From: Daucus carota subsp. sativus
Taxonomy: Eukaryota > Streptophyta > Magnoliopsida > Apiales > Apiaceae
Reading direction: 5' to 3'
Assembly (NCBI RefSeq): GCF_001625215.2
Contig: NC_030385.2
Span: 35,551,598-35,615,597, forward strand
Length of the DNA: 64,000 nucleotides
Positions 19,930-33,313 of this stretch are shown piece after piece; the first letter of the stretch is position 1, and each line of letters opens with the position of its first letter. The notes under the pieces were generated by a model. That model was not told the DNA's origin. It did not search any database and saw only the letters and a list, made by a program, of their open reading frames with translations. The position numbers were made by a program, and so were the translations under genes.

Positions 19930-21790
19930 CTGATGTTTAATAAAGTATGTATTAGTTATATATTCAACTTTTCTTTTAAATACAATGCAGAGACACGGAC
20001 ACCTAAAAAATGAAAAGAATGTACCACAACAAAAAAATTCATATACAGATTGTTTCTTTTATTGTTTATCCTGCCAAGTAGAAGCTAATTGATTTTCAAT
20101 TCTAAGCTCATTTATGTTGCTGAGAGTTTAAAGAGATGTAGCAATGTGTATTTGCCCAATTTAGAGTTAAGCATGTCACAAAGTACTATTCAATACTTCA
20201 TATTGTGTAGCAGTTTTTTCAAAATTAATTTTTCCGCTTGATATCATTTAGAATAGTTATTTGTAATTATTTGTAGAGTTATAGTGATAATGTAGTATTG
20301 TAGTGTTCATGGAGCAGCATTTACAACATCCAGACGAGATATTAAAGCTTTTTGGTACCCCCTTTATTGTTTGATTTGGAAACCACAAGCAGTTCAAGAA
20401 ATATTTTTTTACTAGTAGTTTTACTTGTTCCTTGATATATATACTGATATACATGCAAATGAGATCAGGGGTAGTTTATTCTATAAGCTGCAACTGTCAA
20501 AGACAAATAAGTTCGTTCATTATTACAGAGTTAGTTAGTAGTTTGTTAGGCAACAGCCTTATTTATATAGTCGATGAGCTACCTTTCCACTCCTTTCAAG
20601 TTTGTATCTCATATTCTAGAAGGTTAAGCTGTAGTTGATTATCAACTTTTTCAATCGCTTTTCATATCTTTACATGCAAGTGATTGATTAATTGCTCGTT
20701 GTTGTAGTTTGTGAAACTGATATTTCATTTTCAGTTGATGGCAAAGCATTTCTTGAGTAAGGAATGAGCAATTGGTTGGTTCCAGTGTTGGCGAAAACTG
20801 AAACGGGTATGACAGTAATTATTTACTGCTTGTGTTAATGAAGTAGGCAGTGGTAACTTAAATGTGCAAATTTACTCAGTCAAATAGCAAAAAATAGCGG
20901 CTATTACACTTAATCTTAGCTAAAAGGTCGAGGTATGCTTCTTTGAAGCTTAGCTCATGAACCTCTAAAAAATCAGCTAGAGAGATATACATGGTTAGAT
21001 TTCAGCACGTGACGTTTTAATAGTAGTGATTTAATATGAGCTTGCTTGTCCGCAGACTTGCACCCAAGTTGGTCAGAGACTCAAATGATCTGAGTTTCTT
21101 CTAGTCCAGGTTTTTGTTTCGTTAGTAGTTTCGAGCTCCAAGCTAATTTCATACAACTCAAAAGATAAATATATTGCCACTCATGGTCGACTCTTTAGGT
21201 CCATTTACAAGTTGTACGGTGTTCTAGTTTCTAGATCACATTTGTTTTAAGCATCTGGAGAGTTGAAACAGTGAGCAGGTAAAAATAACCATATCAATAT
21301 CGTAAGAAATTTATCTCACAAAAGAAATATACTTTATACTTTATGCCAAAAAGATTGATACTAAATTGTAGGGCAATACCAATGGGAGCCCTTCCAGAAA
21401 TTCTCAATGGCACAAGGCAGAGCCCAGACCAAAGAGGGGGTTTGGAAATAGTTTTCAACCAGCAATTGACGCGCCTCGGTTAGTACCTCACTAGCTGCGT
21501 CATTGCCCCAAGCGCAAAGATGACTTCCTATCTTACACTTCTTCCCCTTTTAAACTGTGGATTTTGACATGCTCTTGTGTATGCCTCGATGTGGTATACA
21601 CTATACAGTGTTGAGCATGTTTGCGCGTTTGCAACTTCTCATATCATAATTTATCAGAAATAATTTAATTTTTTTTATACAAATAAGCTGATTCCAATTT
21701 GTAAACCAAAGTCACCAAGAAACTTTAACCAAACAAGCCCTCATCAACATATTTTCGAATGATGTTATTTTTCTGCAAAATAACAAAAAA
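19930..21790. other. Intergenic, no gene seen
   Basis: A/T-rich sequence with only short random-looking frames. Some phrases resemble the parts of blocks A and C downstream of the tRNA (for example TAGTGTTCATGGAG), so this is probably a further eroded piece of the repeat unit. Confidence 0.45.
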
Positions 21791-21860
21791 GGGTTGGACC
21801 TCTTCTCAATTTGTGAAGTCCTATGGTAAGGTTCATGCTGATTCCAATTTACTAAAATCA
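21791..21860 (-). pseudogene. U6 snRNA fragment
   Basis: On the plus strand GGTTGGACC, TTCTCAATTTGTG, TTCATGCTG and ATTCCAATTT follow the order of the reverse complement of U6 3' and central parts, but the middle is deleted and altered and the 5' half with the USE/TATA is missing. It is a decayed copy of the gene at 8149-8250 or of another U6. Confidence 0.6.
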
Positions 21861-22255
21861 AGAAAAGTCGTTTCTTGAACCTTAAATCTTAGTATCCAAA
21901 GATTAAAGTTTAATTGCGATGATGGATATTTTAGTTGTAGGGTAACTCATTACTTTTTTATGACGAATACAGATATTACGACGCAATTTATCTCTCTGTC
22001 TGATTTTAAATTCTAAGACTTGATACTTTTCCCTCCATATTGATTTACACTGGCTTCCAGATTTTCTGCTATGGTAGGAAAAAAAAAGAAATATTTAATT
22101 TCTCTAATGTGTTCACGAGTGATATTTTAGAGAAAAAGAAAAAAACTTAAATATAGAAATAAATTTCTAATATATTTGTTTCAAAAAATTAAAAAGATTT
22201 GGAAAATAAAATAAAATAATCAATATTTTCTTGGACTCAGAAATATTAGAGTATT

Positions 22256-23800
22256 GTAATTATAGTTACAAGGAAACGGGTACGCGGCCACGTATCCCGA
22301 ACCAGTTCGTTTGACCTGGAACATGGGTCGTTTCTGACCCAGATGGCTGTAATTCACGTCCGGTTCGTCAATTCCGGCGATCCACCCAAACTATGACAAC
22401 CAAGTCTTTTAAGAAGAAAAACTAAAGGAATAACAGAGAGAACGCCCTCACAAGAACACACATAATTCAGATGTAAAGATTGCTTTTCGTTTGATGTGAT
22501 TATATGCAGAGAAGAAGAAGAAAAGGCGTGAAGAAGAAAAGAAACGATGTGTGTATATCTGTATGTATATTTAACAGTTAACACTAGGGCTGCACATGGG
22601 CTGGGTTAAGTTGGTTTCAACCGTTTCGACAACCCAACCCATTTAGTTCGGGTCGCAAAAAATTAACCCATTAATATCAAAAAAATCCTACAACCCAACC
22701 CTACTACTTATGCGATGGTTTGGGTCGGGTAGGGTAGGGTTGAATGGGTTGAGCAAGCAAAAAAGTTTCTATAACAATTATATTTTTCACAAGTTAGGTA
22801 GCTAACATTGAATGCATGTGAAATAAAGTCCTGCAAGTTAAAAAAAAGAGAAAGTTCATACTACAAATTAAAGAAAAGAAGTGCGGCTAATGACTGGTAT
22901 TAGTAGTCTGTTAATCAAATATCAAAACATAAAGATCATGAATATGAAAGATATATTTGAATGTATTATACGAGAGGAGTGACCATATCATTTACATGGT
23001 TTGTTATTTACAACAGCTAACAACAAATCTTATTAACTTCCTAATTAGATTGAAGTCAAACCAATTAGATGCAAGACTCAATACTACTACTATATACCAA
23101 TTTACTCTTTTATAATAGTTAGAGCGGGTTGGGTTGGGTTGGGTTAGGGTTTCAAATTGGTAAATTCTGACCCAACCCAATATAAACGGTTCAATTGAAA
23201 ATTAACCCAACCAACCCATGGGTTTGGATGGTTCGGTTTGATCGGCCTAATTAAGGGTTGGGTTGGGTCGGTTTATGCGGGTTCGCAAATCCATGAGCAG
23301 CCCTAGTTAACACTGTCGGCCGCCAATATAAAAGGACTACTAAAGCATACATGTGTTTGGGCCTTTCAATTGTCAAGCCCAATACATTTTAAATTTTCAA
23401 TGTTCAAGCCCGATACATTTTAAATTGAATAAACTGTTAGTGTTCCAAATATAAGAAATTTAATGAATTAGCCTATTTTCAGGCCCAATAACTTCATAAA
23501 TCACATAATAATTTCGAAATAGTTTTATTTCAAAACAGTTTTATTTAATATAATTTTAAAAATATGTTAATTAATGTGTAAATTATTGATTAAACTATGT
23601 ATTTATCATAAAAATATTTAATTATACATTTATTTATTTTTCAAAATAACATATCATACCCGTACGTTCCGTCGTACCCAAACGTTCCGTCATACCAGAT
23701 TCACTGAAACTAATGTTTCGTGTATCCGATTTCGTCTCTCGTTTCGAATCGAACCTCGACCCATGTAACTATGTAACTATGATTGTAATTTTGTTTTTTG
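22256..23800. other. Possible larger eroded transposon around the 22.6-kb hAT element
   Basis: TTGTAATTATAGTTAC near 22256 is a near-complement of GTAACTATGATTGTAA near 23778. Repeated GTACG/CCCGAAC-rich words lie just inside both ends. No target duplication could be fixed. It may be an old element into which the hAT element inserted, or chance. Confidence 0.35.
22585..23305. mobile_element. Non-autonomous hAT element with ACCCAACCC-rich ends
   Basis: Ends are TAGGGCTGCACATGGG and (complement of right end) TAGGGCTGCTCATGG. The 8-bp direct repeat GTTAACAC flanks it (22577-22584 and 23306-23313), as expected for hAT. Both ends are packed with variants of GGGTTGGGTT / AACCCAACCC, which look like subterminal transposase-binding repeats. 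No transposase frame. It lies about 800 bp upstream of the first MRS2 gene. Confidence 0.92.
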
Positions 23801-24104
23801 TTTGACAACACGCTCCTATACAGAGCGTGGAGGAAGCAAATAGTATCAGTTGTCCATTTTTAGACATTTTAGTATTTGAGTATCCTAAAATGTATCTCGT
23901 AGTCCCATGCATAAAATCTCCAACTATATTTGTAGTTATCCCTCTGTATCATCACTAAATTTACAATTTTGCTTACACAAATATCACTAGTCTATCCCCA
24001 ACTTAAATTCACATTCTTCCATCCATCAACCTCTTGTATCTTTCATTCTCTATGTTACTACTGATCTTTTGAAGAGGATTCGAGGGTGATATCATAGAAA
24101 GAAA

Positions 24105-26810
24105 ATGAAAACAGAGGAGTTCATTCTGAACCCTCAGGAATCTCTGAAGAAGAAAACAACAGTCTCAAGAAACTGGATTTTGATAGATACGAATGGGGAA
24201 AGCGAGATTTTGGAGATGGATAAGTATGATATCATGCAGAGAGTTCCGATTTATGCTAGAGATCTTAGAATTCTCGAGCCCTTGTTGTCTTATCCTTCTT
24301 CAATTTTAGGCAGAGAGAAAGCGATTATTCTCAATTTGGAGGTGCTCAAGATTTTTCATCTTTTATACCAGTTCATCTTCGTATAAATTTATTTTATAGT
24401 ATAATGTCACGAATTAAATTCTTTTGCTTTCAGCATATAAAAGCAATCATCACAACTGAAGAGGTATCTTTCTGATTTCCCATATATTTTGCTCTATGTA
24501 ATTTTATCTTTTTGGTTTAGTTATAGGCCTTTTTACTTTTTTGTTCAGGTAATGCTTCAAGATCCTCTTGATGATAATGTTGTTCCTATTGTACAAGAAC
24601 TACGAAGAAGATTGCCTCTGGGGAATCTTATTTCTAAAGGCCAAGGAGAAGACAAAGTGAATTGGGAAGCTCTAAATGACTTAGAAACTAGTGAAGACAA
24701 TGGTATAACTTCATAAATGATACTCTTGTCATTTTTTAATCTTTTAGATTGAAAGTTTATCTACTACTAGAGATTGAGCAATATCTTGATCAACTGATCG
24801 GTGATTTAAAGATTTTAATTGTTCAGTCAAATTTTATTAGGATTTACTTTCACATACTTTATGTAGTAAATGGTAAATTTTGATGAGTTGAAGTGATCCT
24901 TTTACTCGAATGTAGAATTCCCATTTGAATTGCGGGCTCTAGAAGTGGCACTTGAAGCTATTTGTAGTTTTCTCGATGCAAGAACATTAGATTTGGAAGT
25001 TGTTGCTTACCCAGCTTTAGAAGAACTGACCTTGAAGGTAAGAGTAATGATTTACATTCGTCTAAATTAGTTTTTTTGTAGCTAAACTGTTTTATCCTTT
25101 GCAGAAGTTTTACATTATCCTGTGACTTTGTAATTGTATTGTTAAATCGACAATCTAATCTTGTTACAGATTTACCAGTATGATTATTTTAACAAGTGCT
25201 GAGTAATTGCTTGTTTCCAGTAAATAGAAATGTATAGTTACCTTATTCATGAAATATAAGAAGCATATATAACTGATATGCAGATTAGCAGCCGTAATAT
25301 GGATTGTGTACGTAAACTGAAAAGTTCAATGACGAGGTTGACTGGCAGGGTTCAGAAGGTATGATCATCTATTCTCTATTTACGCAGGTAGGAAAAAAAA
25401 ACTTTAGTCTTTATACTTTAGAGGCATTATTATTTTGTAACGAAATATTTGGCTGCTGCTAATGCCTGCATTATATGATCTCCTTGTTTTCACCGGAAAT
25501 TAATTGTCTAGCATCTCAAGCAGGAATTAAATTCACCTTGTAAAATATGTATAAGCTGTGCCAAAGCATATTGGTTTCCAGGTAAGGGATGAACTTCAAC
25601 AACTCTTGGATGATGACAGTGACATGTCCAAACTATACTTATCAAGGAAACTACATGGTGCCTCTTCACCGGATAGTGTTAACGGAGTTCACAATTGGTT
25701 GACTGCCTCTCCAACTTCAGGCTCAAGGAAAAGCAGAGCAAGTGCCATAACCATACATGGAGGAAACGACGTTGAAGAACTTGAAATGTTGCTAGAGGTT
25801 GTACTTATTTGATAATGATCTGATTTTTGGTCTGTCATAGATATCCAAAAGCACTTAATCATGATTGTTATTTTGCAGGCTTACTTCATACAACTGGAAG
25901 GCACATTAAACAAACTGACCGCGGTAATTAAGTACCGACTCAATTCCTATTCATAATAACCGCGTACTTTGGAACTTGATTTACTCATTAGATAATTTGT
26001 ATTTCCAGCTGCGAGAATACATTGATCACACAGAAGATTACGTTAATATTCAGGTAAACAACTTTTTGATCGTCAATCATATATTGAAATTAATCTGCTC
26101 ACATTGGACACAGTATTTAAGAGAAAATGGTTATACAGTACTTTGCATTGAAAATTTGGCTCTATTTCTTATGCTTGACGACCTTGATTTCCCATTTTTG
26201 TTTCAGCTAGACCATCATCGTAACCAACTGATTCAGGTACCCTAGTTGCATACTTGCATCTGATATCATATAGAATATACATTGATGTATCACAAAAGGG
26301 GAAGAAAAATCGAACTTTCTTGACACGTTTTTTCCTCAGCTGGAGCTCTTTCTGAGTTCTGCGACGGTTGCTTTATCTATTTACTCTTTGGTGACTGCGA
26401 TATTTGGCATGAACATCCCGTATACATGGAATAGAAACTACGGATATCTATTTAAATGGGTAAGTACGATGTCCTATACATGTATTGTTCTAAAAATCGG
26501 TGATTAAGTCTGTTTTGTAACTCGTTGAAATGATTGAATCTTGATTATTCAATTAATTATTTAATTGATCTCCGATTATACCTTATTCTGTGTCTTCACC
26601 GATTAAGTATGATTCCCGTCATTTACGACACTACTTGTACGCAGTAATTTGCTAGCTGCAGCGCTTAAATGCAGTCTGTGTAACTCCCTCTTCATTTCTT
26701 TGCAGGTAGTCATAATAACGGGCATTGTGTGTGCTGCCATTTTCATGTCACTAATTATCTATGCACGGCACAAAGGTCTCATCGGAACTTTGTTTTGGTG
26801 TCCCCAGTAA
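24105..26810 (+). CDS. MRS2-type magnesium transporter, tandem copy 1 (MRS2-2/7/9-like)
   Basis: This is a CorA/MRS2 magnesium channel, a membrane pentamer that passes Mg2+. Exons by sequence: 24105-24341, 24434-24463, 24549-24702, 24916-25037, 25284-25358, 25582-25797, 25879-25923, 26009-26053, 26207-26236, 26340-26459, 26706-26810. All junctions are GT-AG and keep frame, giving 392 residues, close to the about 390 of Arabidopsis MRS2-7. The long helical N-terminal part carries [18 protein letters not shown] and [12 protein letters not shown]. The first membrane segment ends in the diagnostic Gly-Met-Asn (341-343) and a second follows at about 359-380. The resemblance as I recall it is to the MRS2-2/MRS2-7/MRS2-9 clade, whose members vary between plastid, ER and other membranes, so location is open. 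Copy 2 lies 1.9 kb downstream in the same direction. Confidence 0.93.
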
Positions 26811-27231
26811 TGATGTCCAGGGTTCAATGCACACAATCAGTTAACTGGTGTTGATCTGTGTTAAATGCTTCTAACAGTGATCAGTAATTTCTTCTTTTCT
26901 ACTGCTCATCTGTGGTGGTGGAATTTCATTTGAAAATAAATTTTTGTGTATTCGGTTTGAATTTTAAGAAATCAATTACCATGCAAAGATTTTCAATAAT
27001 TTTTCTGAGTCATTTTGTCAAGATTTTAGTTCTCCTTCAGTATTTGAAATTATTCTGTTCAGATTTCGTGTTTTCTAATACGATGATATATTTTTGAATC
27101 TATAGAATAATAGACTGTTCATTGTAATTTAGAATAATTAAAATTTATTCATCTAGCCAAAAAGTAAATTCAGTTAATAATGTGAAAAATATGTCTTCTA
27201 TCGTAATACCTCAATATACCGTAGTTTAAAC

Positions 27232-28147
27232 TAGGGGAGAGCATGAGCCGGTTCGGCTCGGTTTCCGGGTAAAATCGGAACCGCAATCAGATATCCTCGG
27301 TTTTTAAAATCAAAAATCGCAACCGCTGGTTCGGGTTCGGTTTAAAAAAGCCGGTTCGGTTATATTCGGCTCGGTTTTGGTTATAAAACCGACAACTACA
27401 AGATTGAAAAATAACATGAACACAAATTGAACCGGCACCCTTCTTGCCAGATCAAGTCTATTAGTATTCCAGTTAATAGTTCAGAAGTGCAGAAAATAAT
27501 GGATAGGCTTGTGCTTGTGTGTTTGCTGTTTACTTCTGCGTACTGATGCATTGTGTTTCTGCTTAGCTTTGCTGCAATTCAATGCGGTGAAGTAGTTAAG
27601 TAGCAATCATAATTTCGCTTTCTTTTGCTTTCTCCTGGCAATCGTAAGCGGAGTTCTTTTGCTTTCTTTTAGATCTAATATGAGTTTAAGTTCTTCCATA
27701 CTTTCGCTAAATTTAGACAACTCATAAGTACGCAGAAGTGCAGAAGTCTATTAGTATTGCAGTTTTTAGCAAATAATGCAAGTTACTAGTTCAGAATTTC
27801 TTCCGATGCACCTTATTAAGTTTTAACTGTTTAGAAAAGGCTACAGAAATATTTAAATTAACACTACCGCAGACTCTGCAGTTACTAGTTAGGGAACAAT
27901 TACACACTTTTGATGCACCTGTTTGATCAATAATTATAATTCTTATAAGTTATATATATAATTATAATTATATATATTATTTAAATTATCGGTTCAGTTC
28001 GGGTTTTTTCGGTTCGGTTTTTATAGATAACCGGAACCGAACCCATAAACTCGGTTCGGTTTTTTAATTTTCGGTTTCGGTTTCGGTTTCGGTTTCGGCT
28101 CGGTTTTTACCGGTTTCGATTTCGGTTCGGTTTTTTGCTCAGCCCTG
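27232..28147. mobile_element. Non-autonomous hAT element with CGGTTCGG-rich ends, between the MRS2 genes
   Basis: Left end TAGGGGAGAGCATGAGCC and right-end complement CAGGGCTGAGCAAAA are imperfect inverted repeats. The 8-bp direct repeat GTTTAAAC flanks it (27224-27231 and 28148-28155). Both ends are crowded with CGGTTCGGTT-type repeats, probably binding sites for a transposase supplied elsewhere. There is no transposase frame. It lies in the spacer between the two MRS2 copies. Confidence 0.9.
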
Positions 28148-28744
28148 GTTTAAACTAATCAAGAGAATTATTTTAAAACCAATTATAGGGCTACCCCTAA
28201 AATCTAAACCAATAATATTCGTTTTTTAATTTTTTTTATTAAATATCTGAGTTTTATTATTTAGAAATGTATTTAGTTTCACTTTTATAAATTTATATAT
28301 TATATATTAAAAGTAAACATAATTGTAAGATAGGTAATTATTAAAAGTAAATAAGTTTGACTCTATAGTCACATATCGATTCATTTGACTATACAATCCA
28401 TTATCTACTGATAAAATTGTGAGATTCTTTGTGAACACAATAAATTTTCTTTTGCCATGAGGTTATTTCCCACGGAAATATATATTTATAAAGAGGTTGT
28501 TATTTACATGTGCAAAGCTGATCACTTTAATACATTTGCTATTTTAAAACAAATGACAAATTCTACAGCAGTCCCATGCAAAAAATCTCCAGCTATATTT
28601 TGTTGGTTTTCATCTCTAGCATCACCACATTTATGATAACTACACATTCCCCTATCCATCAACCCCTTAAATCTTTAATCCTCTATGTTTCTACAAGATC
28701 AAATTTTGGTGAGTTTTAGAGGGTGAGTGTATCAGAGTGAAGAA

Positions 28745-31209
28745 ATGAAAACAAACAAGGGGATCATGTTGGATACTCAAGAGTCTCTAAAGAAGAAGAC
28801 AACAGTTCCAAGAAGCTGGATTTTGATAGATAGAAATGGAGAAAGCAAGATTTTGGAGATGGATAAGTATGATATCATGCAGAGAGTTCGGATTTATGCT
28901 AGAGATCTTCGAATCCTCGAGCCCGTGTTGTCTTATCCCTCTGCAATTTTGTGCAGAGAGAGAGCTATTATTCTCAACTTGGAGGTGGTCAAGATTTTAA
29001 TTTTTATACTAGTTCACAGTTTCTTTCTTTATTTGATTGAATATGAAAAGCATACAACGTAATCAATTCAAATTTTGTTATTTCTCAGCATATAAAAGCA
29101 ATCATCACAGCTGAAGAGGTATCCCTCAAATTTCCTATAAGTGTATTAAGCAGAATTCAGTGTTCTTGTAATGCTTGTTTAGTCATTGGTTAGTTTTGCA
29201 TAAAGATTTCATTGCATATGTCTGGTTCGGTTAGGTACTGCTTCAAGATCCGCTTGATGATAATGTTGTTCCCGTTGTCCAAGAACTTGAAAGAAGATTG
29301 CCTGTAGTGAAAAAAGGCCAAGGAAATTATGAAGAGAACTTGGGGTCCCCAAATGATATAGAAACCAGTGATGATAATGGTATAACTTCAGAGATGACAT
29401 TTTTTTAATAACTGAATTCACCATTTTTTCTAAAGACTTTGATTATTCAGTTAAATTTTCCTTCAATGCAGAATTTCCATTTGAGTTGCGGGCTCTAGAA
29501 GTGGCACTTGAAGCTATTTGTAGTTTTCTTGATGCCAGAACAATAGAATTGGCAGTTGCAGCCTACCCGGCTTTAGATGAACTGACCTCAAAGGTAAGAG
29601 TGACTGAGTAAGGATATACATTTATCTTAGCTTTCGTGGCTAAACAGTAAATTCATTGCAGAAGTTCATATTCCGGTGACTTACACAGGTATATTAACAT
29701 TTAATCCGAAGATTTGATCTTGTTAGAGGTTGTCTAGTAACATCTTTACTGCCCTATAGTAGTATTTAGGGAAGGTATTGCTTAATGGAACGTAATAAGC
29801 AGTATATAATTCATTTATCAAGTGCTGTTATTAATAAGTAATTGGTTGTTTCTAATAATGTACTGTTGTTACCTACAATAATTTGCAGATTAGTAGCCGT
29901 AATCTAGATCGTGTACGCAAACTGAAAAGTGCAATGACAAGATTGACCAGCAGGGTTCAAAAGGTATGATGGTCTCTTCCTCTCTTCTCTGTTTACTCGG
30001 GGAGAAACAGAATTTAGTGTTTGATGCCTTTGTTTTAAGTTCAAATTACCTTCTGCTTATCTGCATTCTACTGTTTAGCATCTCCAAGTGAGAATAACCT
30101 GCTTCCCCTAGTGAAATAAGTTCAACTGCATGTGGTTTCTAGGTAATGGATGAAATTGAACAGCTTTTGGATGATGAAGGTGACATGTCCGGACTTTACT
30201 TATCAAGGAAACTAGATGGTGTATCTTCGCCAAGCAGTCGTAATGGGGTTCATAAGTGGTTATCCGTCTCTCCAACTTTAGGCTCAAAGAAAAGCAGGGA
30301 AGGTGCAGCAACTATACATGGAGAAAACCATCTTGAAGAACTCGAAATGTTGCTAGAGGTTGTAGATATTTTTGTTGCAATTTGCCTTTTGTTCTAGAGT
30401 TATTTAGAAGCACCTAATGGTATTCATTTTGCAGGCTTATTGTACACAAGTTGAAGGCACACTAAACAGACTGAAAACGGTAATCATATGCCTAAACACT
30501 CATACTTAAGCTCTTGTTCTTCAGAACTCAATATTTCTCCCAAATGATATACTCCAGCTTTATATCAGCAACATTTGACTTATTGATTAGAATTAATTGT
30601 CTTTCCAGCTGCGGGAATACATTGATCACACAGAAGATTACCTTAATATTCAGGTAAGCAACCCTCCAGACGATAGTCATACATAGAATACATATTTGTG
30701 CATGATCTTCTTAGGAAATGATAACTAAAACTGCAATTGAGGACTTCCTGTCTTTGTTTCAGCTGGACCATCATCGTAACCAACTGATTCAGGTACCTTG
30801 GCTGCTTCTGATATAACTTTTCCGCGTTCCCTATTGTCATCTTGCTTGTTTTTTTGCAGACAAGTTGTTTGGCCATGTTCCTTACAAATTTACACTTTGT
30901 TTTTCTCAGCTGGAGCTAGTTCTGAGTTCTATGAATGTATCCCTATCTATATACTCTTTAGTGACCGCGATTTTTGGCATGAACATTCCATATACATGGA
31001 CTGACAACCACGGATATGTATTTAAGTGGGTAAGTACAATGTCACGAATGCTTTGCTAGCTGCAGCACTAAAATGTACTCTATGTACTTAGCCTTGCCTA
31101 TCTTCCTTTGCAGGTAGTCATAGTATCCGGCATTGTGTCTGCCTTCACTTTCATGGCAATAATTATCTATGCACGGCAAAAACGTCTCATTGGATCTTGG
31201 TTTTGTTAG
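28745..31209 (+). CDS. MRS2-type magnesium transporter, tandem copy 2
   Basis: Same 11-exon plan as copy 1: 28745-28984, 29089-29118, 29235-29379, 29472-29593, 29889-29963, 30143-30358, 30435-30479, 30609-30653, 30763-30792, 30910-31029, 31114-31209, giving 387 residues. Gly-Met-Asn is at 339-341, with the two C-terminal membrane segments around it. I chose the ATG at 28745 because it aligns with the start of copy 1. Differences from copy 1 include a shorter, changed acidic loop in exon 3, Cys in place of the usual Gly in the YPSxIL(G)RE motif of exon 1, and a shorter end (SWFC). Splice sites are intact, so it is probably active. The pair arose by tandem duplication. Different tissue or membrane use is possible but not shown. 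Confidence 0.93.
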
Positions 31210-31516
31210 CACTGTAATGCACATGAATCAGTTCATTGTGCAACCAGTTTTTATATCTGTGTTGGATAGTCATTCTAACAGTGATCAAGATTCTGATCTG
31301 TCCAAATACTGTTCTATGTAATCTGTGGGATATTTCAATATTCTGAATCAGTAAGCAATCCAGAAAAAATTGAATTTCATTTGTGCACATTGAATGAAAA
31401 TTTATTGGATTCCTTAGGCACTGGTTTACCATACCAAGTGTCACAATGAGCAATAATTGTGTGAGAGTGCTGTTAAAGTAAAATTCCCATTTAATACATG
31501 TTTCTATTTTTATTTT

Positions 31517-31717
31517 GGGCAATGCTAGAGACCCCAAATATTTTCCCAAAAAATCTTTACCAAATGACGTGGCAAACACTTGGAATATTATAATTGGGTG
31601 ATTGATGAATCTGCAGGGGGGTCTCATTAATATGGGAGTGAAAACAACCAATCACACTTTGACACGTCATTTGGGAAAAAATTTTGGGAAAGTTTTTTGG
31701 GGTCTCTAGCATTTTCC
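31517..31717. mobile_element. MITE with AATGCTAGAGACCCC ends, Mutator-like or unassigned
   Basis: The left end GGGCAATGCTAGAGACCCC and the complement of the right end GGAAAATGCTAGAGACCCC form inverted repeats, and CCAAATGACGTG recurs inverted further in. The flanks share TTTTATTTT (31508-31516 and 31718-31726). A 9-bp target repeat would suit a Mutator-like element, but the repeat is T-rich and could be chance. It lies just 3' of the second MRS2 gene. Confidence 0.75.
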
Positions 31718-31726
31718 TTTTATTTT

Positions 31727-32979
31727 TTTTTACAGAATACATGTTTCTATTTTAGTTTAGATTATCATCAAAATAGAATAAACTCACCAAATTCAACAAC
31801 TTCACTGAACAGAAATTCCCGGAATCATATCATCACAGATGTATATAAATTAGGCCCCTCACCCAACCCTTAGGTTTGTCAATAAAAGGGGTTCGGATTG
31901 TACCGACAAAACATAACAAAAAATCTAACTAAGATTTTTGAAAAGCTAACTAAAATATTATTAAAGTTGTCAAAATTTGAATTCTGGTAAAATAAAATAG
32001 GTTTGACTACTTCTTTTCTTTTTTATTTTTGTCATAAGGTTTTACTTCTTTTCAAGTGCATATCAAAATTTAGGGGTGTACTTGAAGTTCTAAATGTTTA
32101 TTTTCGGTTGGATTATAAACTATCGAATAATCAATTTATATATTAATAAGTTCATCTTTTTTGAAATTATATATTAATAATTCACAAAAATTTACATGTA
32201 TACAATGAGAATTTTTCTAAAATTCCTTATTATTAAACTATATATAATCAAGATTTTAAAATTTTGGGCATTTAATTTATATTTAAAATGAATTATATTG
32301 GAAATATTCATTTAAATTATAGAAGTATTTAATATAAATTAGTTTAAAATTTTAGTGGCCTTCAGAAATTTATTGACTTTATATATATACTTATACATTA
32401 TGAATCATATACTAAAATTACATAAAAATAATAATTTAAATACACTTTTTTAGTTTTAGAGTATAATTTATTACACATATATACAATAACAAAAATAAAA
32501 CTATAAAAAAGTAAAACTAAATTCACTGTCAATGAAATCTTAAAGCAAAATGTCATTATTAAAATTCATAAGATATTTGGTACTAAATATTTACCCTCGG
32601 TCTAGTAGATAATAGATTCCTCGACTCGGCGCTATGTCCCCTGGGCGCATGTTATCGCATAGCCCATCTTTATTGAAATTCAACATTGTAATAAAATTGA
32701 GAATGCAATTGATGGGGCAAATAAAAGAAAAACAAAAAACAAAAAAGAAGTGTGTTTGGATTCATGCTAATATTGAAACAGCCTCTTTCCATATTTCTGC
32801 AAGTCTAGATTTCAACTCCCAAACAGATCATAAGTCATCTAGATCTTGCTCCTGTCTGAAATCAGTTAGCCGTATGTTTATAAGTAGCAACTCAAAACCC
32901 ACGTTGCTTCTGCTGTAATCCACTCTTCGATTCATTTACAAGCACACCCATCTTCAAATCTCATCGCATTTCTTGATTT

Positions 32980-33016
<37 letters not shown>

Positions 33017-33313
33017 TATGTATATAACTATACATGTATATATCTATGCTATGTATGCATAACTAAAATGTTTACACTCATATGTGTATGTATGTACTTC
33101 CTACATATACATGTATGTATTCTTTTTATGCTTAGAACATGTGTGTGTGTGTGTGTGTGTTTTGATAAGTTTATGATGTATTGGTAGAGTTTATTATGGG
33201 AAGGGATTGTACTTTGTTGTGTTTGAACTTTGATGTATTGGATTTGTTTTGTATTTGTTTGGTTGTTGACATGCAATATTGGTTTAGGTACGTGGGGATT
33301 TTTGGTGAATGAG
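31727..33313. other. Intergenic and 5' region of the DRIP gene
   Basis: A/T-rich spacer to about 32900. The part before the DRIP start holds a CT repeat (32985-33012) and a GT repeat (33141-33160). CAG|GTCTCT at 32984 and TTTAG at about 33287 could be the ends of a 5' UTR intron, though this is not proven. No separate gene is seen. Confidence 0.5.
32985..33012. repeat. CT microsatellite in the DRIP 5' region
   Basis: About 14 TC units, likely in the 5' UTR or its intron. CT-rich tracts are common in plant 5' leaders. Confidence 0.9.

Noticed and set aside
22620-23290. Telomere-like GGGTT repeats as an internal telomere tract
   Set aside because: The unit is GGGTTGGGTT rather than TTTAGGG, and the repeats are confined within a hAT element with clear ends.
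31187-31651. Minus-strand frame of 154 residues over the second MRS2 3' end
   Set aside because: It overlaps the last exon and a MITE in antisense, with no plausible content.
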